The position numbers and the translations under genes are program-made. From a bacterium (GTDB lineage Bacteria > Patescibacteriota > Saccharimonadia > Saccharimonadales > HK-STAS-PATE-42): 8,769 bases of DNA. The notes under the pieces were generated by a model. The model was not told where the DNA came from and did no database searches. It saw nothing but the letters and a program-made list of their open reading frames with translations. The DNA lies in the NCBI GenBank assembly GCA_029781075.1, contig JAKOXJ010000016.1, positions 1 through 8,769 of the forward strand, in the 5' to 3' direction. This document shows, piece after piece, positions 1 to 5,875 of the stretch; the stretch's first letter is position 1; every line of letters begins with the position of its first letter.

Positions 1-1
1 T

Positions 2-481
2 CTCGACCCCCTTCGAACTCATGGCGATATAAAGACTTTTAAAAAAGTTGGGATGTATTCGGGCAAAAGATCTCTAAAATTCTTTAAAAAGAAGAGAAAG
101 AAACTTAATAATAACCCGAGCATTGTTAACACCGTAAGACAGATATTAGATTACGGAGGGCAGCCTATCGTTGGAGCTATCCAAAAGCTTTCTAACGGCT
201 ATATAGGTAGCGCCAGCAAAGAAGGGGAGATACCAACGCATAACTTTGTAGTTATTGGCTACAAAAAACTAGAAGATGAATTCATAATATTCGACCCCGA
301 TAAAAGGGCTTTTGAGGATCTAAAAAACTTGAGACCAAAAGAAATGGAACCTCTAGATGATAAGCCAGGCTACTATAAGGTCCCGCCGGATTTTTTAGAA
401 AAGAGTGGCACAAAAATATATGCAGAAGGTACGCCTAACGAAAGAAGAGGTGGCATCGTCATCGGAATATTTAAGTCTTAG
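2..481 (+). CDS. C39/papain-like cysteine peptidase-like protein, C-terminal part (5' truncated by window edge)
   Basis: The frame is open from the first bases of the window with no stop before the first ATG (position 53), so the gene very probably starts upstream; 159 codons and a TAG stop are visible. The segment GGQPIVGAI, then PTHNFVVIGY, then FIIFDPDK resembles the second half of C39-like/papain-like peptidases: a strand holding the catalytic His (H80 counted from position 2) followed by a strand ending in the catalytic Asp (D98). The nucleophile Cys would lie upstream and cannot be checked. A very basic stretch (residues about 22-34, RSLKFFKKKRKK) precedes this part. No membrane segment is visible. 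The stop overlaps the stop of the convergent delta'-like gene. The fold assignment rests on the His and Asp motifs only; the substrate and whether it is an active protease are unknown. Confidence 0.5.
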   Translation, partial: LDPLRTHGDIKTFKKVGMYSGKRSLKFFKKKRKKLNNNPSIVNTVRQILDYGGQPIVGAIQKLSNGYIGSASKEGEIPTHNFVVIGYKKLEDEFIIFDPDKRAFEDLKNLRPKEMEPLDDKPGYYKVPPDFLEKSGTKIYAEGTPNERRGGIVIGIFKS

Positions 482-1308
482 ACCAAACTCAAAAGCTCAA
501 CTTTAGAATTAGCATTAAGGTTAATCTTAACCAGAGCATCTTCTACATTCCTCACCAGGCTAGACCATCTCAAAGCCTCCGTTGCATCCTTCTTAGATGC
601 CAGCTCAAGTACTACTAGCAGACTCTTCAGAAACTCAATCGCCTCATCTCTTTTCCCCGGATTTTGATAGTTCTTCAAACTAACCAATCTGTCATAGCTT
701 TTTTGAGCCAAAAACTTCTTTGCCAAACCAAGACTTTCTAGACTCTTTTTTCTGGCAACCTCATCATTTGCCAAACTCAATATGTCAGCAGTGCTACCTC
801 CAGATTGAAGATAAATCAGCTTCGCCTCATCAGCGCTTAGGTTTTTTTCTCTTACTAGATAATCAACCGCCTCTTTCTCGCCTGGCCCCTTTAACCTAAT
901 TATTTGAGACCTAGAGTATATCGTCGGCAAAAAAGAATCATCACTACTAGATAAAATCAAAAAGAATACTCCCTCCGGAGGCTCTTCGACTATCTTTAAA
1001 AAGGCATTCTGAGCCTGAATGCCAAAAGAGAATCTATCATTCACGATCACCAATCTCCTCTCGTCTCTTCTGGAAGAAGTTCCAAGAGAAGAGGCTAGAA
1101 GCCTCACCTGCTCTACGCTAATACCCTTCTTCCCATCATCTGCCTCTAGCCTAAGTAGATTTGATTGCTGCTCACCCAAAAATCTATCTGCCAGGGCATA
1201 TTCCTCATTCTCACTAAAGCCTCCCGCGCGGATTAACATCGTTGCATGTGCCCGACCATCAAAGAAATTCTCGAGTGCAGATAAATCACCCTCACTAAAC
1301 AACATCAT
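478..1308 (-). CDS. holB: DNA polymerase III delta'-like clamp-loader subunit (HolB-like AAA+)
   Basis: The 276-residue protein resembles the delta'/gamma clamp-loader ATPase family, which opens and loads the sliding clamp at primed DNA. Key stretches are GISVEQVRLL (62-71), the Walker B-region equivalent RRLVIVNDRFSFGIQAQNAF (84-103) followed by LKIVEEPPE (104-112), and the sensor-1/SRC region FFLILSSSDD...TIYSRSQIIRL (115-139), where SRC reads SRS. The P-loop region (about 23-35, LIRAGGFSENEEY) has no GK[ST], so it should not bind ATP; delta' subunits commonly lack a working P-loop. The Cys-rich zinc module of gamma/tau-type subunits is absent, making it shorter than E. coli HolB (about 334 residues). 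Two tandem ATGs (1306-1308 and 1303-1305) can start it; no clear Shine-Dalgarno site is seen, but TATTAT (1313-1318, - strand) lies just upstream. It follows the RluA-family gene by 15 bases, probably in one operon. Confidence 0.8.
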   Translation of the reverse strand: MMLFSEGDLSALENFFDGRAHATMLIRAGGFSENEEYALADRFLGEQQSNLLRLEADDGKKGISVEQVRLLASSLGTSSRRDERRLVIVNDRFSFGIQAQNAFLKIVEEPPEGVFFLILSSSDDSFLPTIYSRSQIIRLKGPGEKEAVDYLVREKNLSADEAKLIYLQSGGSTADILSLANDEVARKKSLESLGLAKKFLAQKSYDRLVSLKNYQNPGKRDEAIEFLKSLLVVLELASKKDATEALRWSSLVRNVEDALVKINLNANSKVELLSLV

Positions 1309-1323
1309 ATAGATAATATTCTA

Positions 1324-2211
1324 TCAGTATTCTAAACCAAGCTTGTTTAGCTTAGCTAAAAAGTAAGAGGGGAGTGGGGCTCTAAACTCATTCCATACTT
1401 TATCGGAAGTTTGAATATTAAGACTAAGAGCATGCAGCATCAAATCTTCGCCATCTTTGAACTCTTCATTGTAAAAGGGGTCACCTAGAATTGGCCAGCC
1501 ATTAGCCCACATGTGGACCCTCAATTGATGCGTCCGTCCTGTCTTCGGAGAAAGAAGAACTAAGCTGTCTTTACCATTAGTCGAAATAACCTCAACTTCA
1601 GTCTGAGCCTCTCGACCACTTTCGGTGACATAAAAAGTCGTCAGCTTCTTCGGATTCCTACCAATTGGCATATCTATCTTAAACCGTTTTTGCTCAGGAA
1701 CGCCTTCGATAATCGCCAGGTACTTCTTATGTACATTTCGGTCACTAAACTGCTTCATCAACCAGCTCTTGGACTTTGGATTCTTAGCTAGTATCATCAC
1801 GCCACTGGTTGCACGATCTAGACGATGTACTATTCCACTTCTATTTGCATCGAGATCTGTTGTCCTAGGTTGTAGCCAGTCCGCCACACTGACTTCACCA
1901 CTAATTGGGCCCTTGGCATGAGAGAGCATTCCCGCAGGCTTACTAACTACAATCTCATCATCATTTTCAAACAATATCTTTAAGTCTTCACTTGCCACCG
2001 GGTCATCATAGTCAACTTCCACAACATCACCAGAGACCACCTTAACAGCTTTAGAGCGTGCTACATCTCCATTGAGGCTTACCCGACCCTGAGTTATCAG
2101 TTTAGCCACCGAAGCCCGACTAAACCTACCTTCACAGTTCTGAGCAACAAAAGTATCCAAACGTTCTGGCTTCTGTTCCTCTTCTGTATCGACTTCTTTA
2201 ACTATCTTCAT
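1324..2211 (-). CDS. RluA-family pseudouridine synthase with N-terminal S4 domain (RluD-like)
   Basis: Converts specific uridines of structured RNA, in RluD-type enzymes usually 23S rRNA, to pseudouridine. The 295 residues hold an S4 RNA-binding domain (about 17-70, ERLDTFVAQ...SRASVAKLI...GRVSLNG) followed by the RluA catalytic domain. The hallmark HRLDRATSG is at 129-137 with the catalytic Asp at D132. The second family motif TGRTHQLRVH is at 224-233, followed by GWPILGDPFY. Length and domain order are normal for RluD-type enzymes, but the exact target uridine cannot be told from sequence, so no RluA/C/D symbol is given. The ATG at 2209-2211 lies 10 bases after a perfect TATAAT (2222-2227, - strand), leaving almost no leader. 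It is transcribed divergently from tRNA-Lys and is followed after 15 bases by the delta'-like gene. Confidence 0.93.
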   Translation of the reverse strand: MKIVKEVDTEEEQKPERLDTFVAQNCEGRFSRASVAKLITQGRVSLNGDVARSKAVKVVSGDVVEVDYDDPVASEDLKILFENDDEIVVSKPAGMLSHAKGPISGEVSVADWLQPRTTDLDANRSGIVHRLDRATSGVMILAKNPKSKSWLMKQFSDRNVHKKYLAIIEGVPEQKRFKIDMPIGRNPKKLTTFYVTESGREAQTEVEVISTNGKDSLVLLSPKTGRTHQLRVHMWANGWPILGDPFYNEEFKDGEDLMLHALSLNIQTSDKVWNEFRAPLPSYFLAKLNKLGLEY

Positions 2212-2221
2212 ATGTTCTTTG

Positions 2222-2227
2222 ATTATA
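2222..2227 (-). promoter_or_regulatory. -10 element of the pseudouridine synthase gene
   Basis: A perfect TATAAT on the - strand ends 10 bases before the ATG at 2211. With a usual 6-7 base distance from -10 to the transcription start, the mRNA leader would be only about 3-4 bases. The -35 region is poor: at 17-base spacing the hexamer is TGTTAT. The element sits back-to-back with the tRNA-Lys promoter. Confidence 0.55.
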
Positions 2228-2239
2228 GCTTCTTACAGC

Positions 2240-2268
2240 TTGAAATAACAGCGAAAAGTGGGTAAAAT
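2240..2268 (+). promoter_or_regulatory. sigma70-type promoter of tRNA-Lys
   Basis: TTGAAA (2240-2245, five of six matches to TTGACA) and TAAAAT (2263-2268, five of six matches to TATAAT) are separated by exactly 17 bases. The predicted transcription start is near 2275, a few bases before the mature tRNA 5' end at 2281. This is the best two-box promoter in the window. Confidence 0.8.
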
Positions 2269-2280
2269 ATAAGAATAAAC

Positions 2281-2357
2281 GGGCCAGTAGCTCAGCTGGT
2301 TAGAGCGTCTGCCTCTTAAGCAGAATGTCGCGGGTTCGAGTCCCGCCTGGCCCTCCA
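2281..2357 (+). tRNA. tRNA-Lys (anticodon CTT)
   Basis: A complete cloverleaf of 77 bases with encoded CCA. The acceptor stem GGGCCAG (2281-2287) pairs with CTGGCCC (2347-2353), with discriminator T at 2354 and CCA at 2355-2357. The D arm has AGCTCAGCTGGTTAGAGC. The anticodon stem TCTGC/GCAGA (2308-2312 and 2320-2324) encloses the loop CTCTTAA with anticodon CTT at 2315-2317, which reads AAG. The T arm is GCGGG/CCCGC around TTCGAGT. It has its own promoter upstream and an intrinsic terminator 20 bases downstream, so it appears to be a single-gene transcript. Confidence 0.97.
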
Positions 2358-2377
2358 ACACACGTATGCGAAAGTAA

Positions 2378-2397
2378 AGGCCCGAAAGGGTCTTTTT
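2378..2397 (+). terminator. intrinsic terminator of tRNA-Lys
   Basis: AGGCCC (2378-2383) pairs with GGGTCT (2388-2393) around a GAAA tetraloop, giving six pairs including one G-T. T residues run from 2393 to 2397. The position right after the tRNA and before the Nudix gene fits Rho-independent termination. Confidence 0.8.
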
Positions 2398-2399
2398 GT

Positions 2400-2405
2400 T
2401 ATCAT
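2400..2405 (+). promoter_or_regulatory. candidate -10 element for the Nudix gene
   Basis: TATCAT (five of six matches to TATAAT) ends 6 bases before the ATG at 2412. The tRNA terminator lies immediately upstream, so the Nudix gene needs its own promoter, and this is the only reasonable -10 seen. No good -35 is present: at 17-base spacing the hexamer falls in the terminator stem. If real, the transcript would start at or next to the ATG. Confidence 0.35.
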
Positions 2406-2411
2406 TAGGCT

Positions 2412-2939
2412 ATGAAGAAATATATTTACCCTCCTGCCTTTGCCATAACAACGCTCATACTTTGCGGTCTGATAGCTTCGCACCTAATCAGCCAAAACAA
2501 AAATAAAAACACTTCAATAAATGATTGCAAGGACCTCACCTCTTCACAACTAGATTCAGAAAGAGCGCAGGCTATCCTAATTAAGGACCGTAAACTGCTT
2601 GCAATAAGATTAAGCGGAGAAACAAACTATAGCGTGCCCGGTGGGCATATAGAGCTAGGTGAAAGTCCACAGCAAGCCATCCACAGAGAACTATTAGAAG
2701 AGGCAGGGATTAAGTCAAACCCCCAAAGTTACAAATACTACAAAACCACTTGCCAGCCAAAATCTTCTAAGCAACAGCGCATATACTACTATTTAGTAGG
2801 GCATTGGGAAGACAACATAAAGCTAAACACTAACGACAAAATAAAGTGGGTCGACTCTTCCTACGATTCTAAAAAGAAGGCAGACGAAGACCTAAAATCG
2901 GCCATCTACTATTTAAAACAGGATAATTTGATAGACTAA
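2412..2939 (+). CDS. membrane-anchored Nudix hydrolase
   Basis: Nudix enzymes hydrolyse nucleoside diphosphates linked to another moiety, using a divalent metal bound by the Nudix box. Here the box GX5EX7REUXEEXGU is complete at G78-I100 (GGHIELGES...HRELLEEAGI), so the enzyme should be active; the preceding NYSVPGG is MutT-like. Unusually, residues about 8-28 form a hydrophobic helix (PPAFAITTLILCGLIAS) after MKKYIY, which reads as a signal anchor or uncleaved signal peptide. The residue before C18 is Leu, so it is not a proper lipobox. Orientation is uncertain because Lys residues lie on both sides of the helix. If the catalytic part is outside, C39 and C114 could form a disulfide. The gene stands alone between the tRNA terminator and the LTD gene, whose ATG is 37 bases downstream. 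No Shine-Dalgarno site is seen. The substrate is unknown. Confidence 0.85.
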   Translation: MKKYIYPPAFAITTLILCGLIASHLISQNKNKNTSINDCKDLTSSQLDSERAQAILIKDRKLLAIRLSGETNYSVPGGHIELGESPQQAIHRELLEEAGIKSNPQSYKYYKTTCQPKSSKQQRIYYYLVGHWEDNIKLNTNDKIKWVDSSYDSKKKADEDLKSAIYYLKQDNLID

Positions 2940-2976
2940 TCGCTCATCTGAGTGACATAATCTTATCCAAAAGAAT

Positions 2977-3990
2977 ATGAATATCCTAAAAAATACATTA
3001 AAAGCCTTGTGTGTAGTTATATTCTTACTACTAATGACACCCTCCCTAAAGACATATGCCCTAAGCCAGATTCGCATAACAGAAATAATGTATGATCCAT
3101 TGGGAAGTGGAGATAAAGAATTCATAGAGATATATAATGGCAGTGATTCTACCGTAGACCTATCCGGCTGGAGCTTTAAATCTGGCGTCACCTACACATT
3201 TCCATCTGCATCAAAATTACAAGCAGGACAATATGGGGTAGTCGTAAGGAACTCTGTACAATTTAGATCATCCTACCCAAATGCCAGGATACTTGGTCAA
3301 TATACCGGAAAGCTAATCGGGAGAGGGGAGCTCATCTCTCTTGCAGATAGATCCTCCTCAATCGTGACAAAAGTCGATTATAGATCAGGTGCCGGATGGC
3401 CAACAGAGCCAAGAAATGGCGGACCAAGCCTAAGCCTATCTAAGCCTGATGCAGACGAAACGGTCGCCGCATGCTGGGGCTATAGCACAGTTACGGGAGG
3501 TTCTCCTGGATTCACGAATACCACTAGAGGTAGCGGCTCAGGATGCCCAACCAAGGCCTACCCAACCACCTCAGTCTCACCCCAATCAACTCCAAAAAGC
3601 ACAGGAGGCACGACCGGGCAATCAGGTAAGCAATCACCTGGAGGGCAAAAGCCTACCCAATCTCAGCCCCAACAAGGTCAAAGTGCTTCGCTAGAATCAC
3701 AAGGCGACCAAGAATTACAAAACATAACCCCAGAAAAACAAAAGGAGCTTGACCAGCAGAGTAAACTAGAAGATAAAGAGGACAGTCTCCAGGATGCTCC
3801 AGCCAGCCAACCAACCTTTAAAAAATATATCGGGATTATGATAGCAGTTTTTATAAGTATCATGGGGGCTAGCTATATTCTGGTAGAAAAATTTCACCAT
3901 CACGACGGAAGCGCCTCAAAGGCAGCCCGCAAAAAGATAAGGTCACTTCACGCTAAAATAAGAAGCCTAGGAATACATGCAAGACAATAA
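2977..3990 (+). CDS. secreted, membrane-anchored lamin-tail-domain (LTD) protein
   Basis: The 337-residue protein is built like a type I surface protein. It has a signal peptide (1-28, hydrophobic core LCVVIFLLLM, likely cleavage after TYA), then an LTD immunoglobulin-like domain (about 31-140). Family features of the LTD are ITEIMYDP, DKEFIEIYN, VDLSGWSF, YTFP and LQAGQYGVVV. A low-complexity Ser/Thr/Gln/Pro/Gly linker (about 180-282) leads to one membrane helix (about 284-304) and a basic cytoplasmic tail (305-337) with HHH and several Lys/Arg. LTDs in bacteria are found in secreted proteins, often beside nuclease, phosphatase or CotH domains; here the LTD stands alone, suggesting a binding or scaffold role rather than catalysis. 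The end overlaps the VTC gene by 14 bases, indicating co-expression. No strong Shine-Dalgarno site precedes the ATG. Confidence 0.85.
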   Translation: MNILKNTLKALCVVIFLLLMTPSLKTYALSQIRITEIMYDPLGSGDKEFIEIYNGSDSTVDLSGWSFKSGVTYTFPSASKLQAGQYGVVVRNSVQFRSSYPNARILGQYTGKLIGRGELISLADRSSSIVTKVDYRSGAGWPTEPRNGGPSLSLSKPDADETVAACWGYSTVTGGSPGFTNTTRGSGSGCPTKAYPTTSVSPQSTPKSTGGTTGQSGKQSPGGQKPTQSQPQQGQSASLESQGDQELQNITPEKQKELDQQSKLEDKEDSLQDAPASQPTFKKYIGIMIAVFISIMGASYILVEKFHHHDGSASKAARKKIRSLHAKIRSLGIHARQ

Positions 3991-4750
3991 AAAAGGAAAA
4001 CATAAAAAGCAGGAAAACAAAAAAGTACGCAACGTCGTACTAAAGAACGCAGACAGTTTCAAAAGAAAAGAATATAAGTATATGGTTCCAAGTAATCTTA
4101 TTGATGTCGTTATCCCTGACCTACTAATGCATTTAGACTATGATGAGTTCTCCAAAAACGGCTTTTATCCCATCTGGAGTATATATTTTGATACCTATGA
4201 TCTCCAGATGTATAGCTCCAAAATGGCCGGCTTAATGCATAGAAGAAAATTAAGAATAAGAACCTACCAACAAAGTCCTGATGAGGATGAGCCCGTCTTT
4301 ATGGAGGTTAAAGAAAAAAATGGCAGCAGAATATATAAAAAAAGATTCCCCTTGACCTTAGATAAACTTGACCAATTCTTAAAAGAAAAAAGGCTCGATG
4401 ATATAGATGACCCGGCATATACAGACTGGAGGTACGCACTAATTAAAGACTGTGTAAAGCCTCAATTTCTAAATTTCTACAGAAGACTAGCTTTCGAATC
4501 AGATAAATATCCTGGCCTAAGAGTCACAATCGATCGAGATATTAGCTATGCACCCACAAATTCCATAGATTTTAAAACGCCCCTCAAAAAAGCCTACTGG
4601 TCAGATCGAAACAGCGTTATAGAAATAAAGTTTGATGAATATGTCCCGCTATTCATTGTAGAAATGATCCGCAGATACAGCTTAACTACAATCCCAATAT
4701 CAAAATATGCAGATTCCGTAATATCAAACTTCTTTTTAAATACTACTTAA
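3977..4750 (+). CDS. VTC-domain protein (polyphosphate polymerase-like)
   Basis: The protein matches the VTC domain, the catalytic tunnel domain of the yeast Vtc4 polyphosphate polymerase (triphosphate tunnel metalloenzyme fold). Seen in order: FKRKEYKYMV (28-37), WSIYFDT (67-73), K82, HRRKLRIRTY (88-97), FMEVKEK (108-114), KKRF (121-124), FYRRLAFE (167-174), LRVTIDRDI (181-189), VIEIKFD (214-220) and ISKYADSV (241-248). The tunnel-lining Arg/Lys pattern (R93, R95, K112, R182, K243) and the likely metal ligand E216 are retained, so it looks catalytically competent. There is no membrane segment, and the N-terminus is very Lys-rich (1-20). The ATG at 3977 lies inside the end of the LTD gene with AGGA (3969-3972) 4 bases before it; a later Met (M36) would cut off the conserved RKEYKY. 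In bacteria this family commonly neighbours DUF4956, as here. The exact product is not proven. Confidence 0.88.
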   Translation: MQDNKKGKHKKQENKKVRNVVLKNADSFKRKEYKYMVPSNLIDVVIPDLLMHLDYDEFSKNGFYPIWSIYFDTYDLQMYSSKMAGLMHRRKLRIRTYQQSPDEDEPVFMEVKEKNGSRIYKKRFPLTLDKLDQFLKEKRLDDIDDPAYTDWRYALIKDCVKPQFLNFYRRLAFESDKYPGLRVTIDRDISYAPTNSIDFKTPLKKAYWSDRNSVIEIKFDEYVPLFIVEMIRRYSLTTIPISKYADSVISNFFLNTT

Positions 4751-4752
4751 GG

Positions 4753-4758
4753 TAAAAT
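4753..4758 (+). promoter_or_regulatory. candidate -10 element before the DUF4956 gene
   Basis: TAAAAT follows the VTC stop codon and lies 20 bases before the ATG at 4779, in the context GGTAAAAT that is also seen in the tRNA promoter (2261-2268). The -35 at 17-base spacing is TTCTTT, a weak match. It may give extra transcription of the DUF4956 gene within the operon, or be chance in A/T-rich DNA. Confidence 0.25.
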
Positions 4759-4778
4759 TAAAGTAAACTAAACAGTAA

Positions 4779-5477
4779 ATGGATAGCTTCTTACAACAAG
4801 CCTTAAATAGTCAAACCACCAACAACGCAGTTAGTAGCTCGGGGGTAATCGCTTTTAACCTATTTTTAGCGATGATACTCGGAGTTATTGTCGCAAAAAC
4901 GTACAGAAGAGTCCACCGTGGCATATCCTACTCACCATCATATGCCTATTCAATAGTGATTATCACTATGGTTGTGTCATTTGTCATGATGGTAATAGCT
5001 GGCAACATTACAAAAGCCTTCACTCTTCTTGGGGCATTCACAATAATAAGATATCGCACAGCTGTAAAGGATCCTAAAGACACGGCATTCATATTCTTAG
5101 CCCTAGTACTTGGTCTTGCGATTGGCTCATCAGATTATGCCATGGCCTTCACCGGTACGGCAATGCTAGTCACTACTGCCCTGATGCTTGATAAACTAAA
5201 TTTTGGCTCCATGATAAAACTAGACCAAGTCGTATATATCAACGTAGAACCCCAATCAATCAGCCAAAAAGACCTCGAAAGAAAGTTGCGCTCTCTCTTT
5301 AAAAAAGTAGAGACTATAAACGTTAATTACAATGGAGCCTCCAGCACACTTCAATATTCCTACAGTGTTCAGCTAAAAAAACTAGAGGATCAAGGCATCG
5401 CCATGGAACAGCTAAGCTCACTTAAAGGTATCACTAATGTTGAGATACTTTCTTCGCAGCAAATAATAGAATTCTAG
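4779..5477 (+). CDS. DUF4956 family integral membrane protein
   Basis: The 232-residue protein has an N-terminal membrane half and a soluble C-terminal half. Hydrophobic segments are at about 22-40, 56-76, 78-90, 102-117 and 119-138. The family signature is the block GAFTIIRYRTAVKDPKDTA (85-103), a polar, charged stretch between membrane segments that probably lines a functional site. From about 148 on, a soluble alpha/beta domain follows (VVYINVEP...LERKLRSLF...VETINVNY), likely cytoplasmic. The ATG comes 28 bases after the VTC stop, with no good Shine-Dalgarno site. By analogy with yeast, where VTC polymerase domains act with small membrane subunits, it could be the membrane partner or channel for the VTC protein. 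That role is inferred; the family has no established biochemical function known to me. Confidence 0.87.
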   Translation: MDSFLQQALNSQTTNNAVSSSGVIAFNLFLAMILGVIVAKTYRRVHRGISYSPSYAYSIVIITMVVSFVMMVIAGNITKAFTLLGAFTIIRYRTAVKDPKDTAFIFLALVLGLAIGSSDYAMAFTGTAMLVTTALMLDKLNFGSMIKLDQVVYINVEPQSISQKDLERKLRSLFKKVETINVNYNGASSTLQYSYSVQLKKLEDQGIAMEQLSSLKGITNVEILSSQQIIEF

Positions 5478-5489
5478 CGGATAAGAATA

Positions 5490-5831
5490 GTGGATAAGTT
5501 CGATCTATACATAGCCAAACTCACGGAGCCAAATCAAAAAGAGCTTGGGAGACTGATAGATATAGTTAGACGAGAAGTGCCTGAAGCAGAGCAATCCATA
5601 TCATACGGCCTACCTGCCTTTAAGTACAAGAATAAACCCCTGATCTACTTCGGGGCGTTTAAAGACCATATCAGTATATTCCCAACCTCTGGTCCCATAT
5701 TAGAACTAGCAGATAAGTTAAGCCAATATACTACCGGCAAGGGTACCCTGCAATATACTTTGGATAAACCCTTCCCTGAAGAGCTAATCAAGGAGATAGT
5801 GGTGGCTAGAGTGAAACAGATCAATAGCTAA
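5490..5831 (+). CDS. DUF1801 family protein (YdhG-like)
   Basis: A 113-residue cytoplasmic protein matching DUF1801: AEQSISYGLPAFKYKNKP (33-50), LIYFGAFKDHISIFP (51-65), then YTTGKGTLQYTLDKPFP (80-96) and ELIKEIVVARV (98-108). The family includes B. subtilis YdhG, described as a frataxin-like iron chaperone, but most members are uncharacterised. The start is GTG at 5490; the only upstream codons in frame after the DUF4956 stop (5475-5477) are CGG ATA AGA ATA, so GTG is the reasonable choice. It lies 12 bases after the DUF4956 stop and is probably in the same transcript, although no functional link to the VTC module is evident. Length is close to that expected of a single DUF1801 domain. Confidence 0.85.
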   Translation: MDKFDLYIAKLTEPNQKELGRLIDIVRREVPEAEQSISYGLPAFKYKNKPLIYFGAFKDHISIFPTSGPILELADKLSQYTTGKGTLQYTLDKPFPEELIKEIVVARVKQINS

Positions 5832-5875
5832 ACAAAAGTGATTAAGACTGATTACTTATGCTAACCTTAAGTTAG

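Noticed and set aside
134..138. ABC ATPase signature LSTGN instead of LSGGQ (residue positions) considered as a defect
   Set aside because: S-T/K-G variants with a non-Gln fifth residue are common in the CcmA/NatA-like ABC-2 branch, and Walker A, Walker B and the H-loop are intact.
519..532. Inverted repeat GGTTAA-TC-TTAACC inside the 3' end of the delta'-like gene; it shares the 9-mer TAACCTTAA (other strand) with the palindrome at 5861-5875
   Set aside because: It lies in coding sequence without a T run, and a shared 9-mer in A/T-rich DNA of this length is easily chance.
1019..1312. Open frame on the + strand opposite the delta'-like gene
   Set aside because: Low-complexity Ser/Pro/Leu translation with no recognisable domain; it is the antisense shadow of a well-supported gene.
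2429..2475. Nudix N-terminus considered as a lipoprotein signal (C18)
   Set aside because: The residue before the Cys is Leu rather than Gly/Ala/Ser, so the lipobox rule is not met; an uncleaved anchor fits better.
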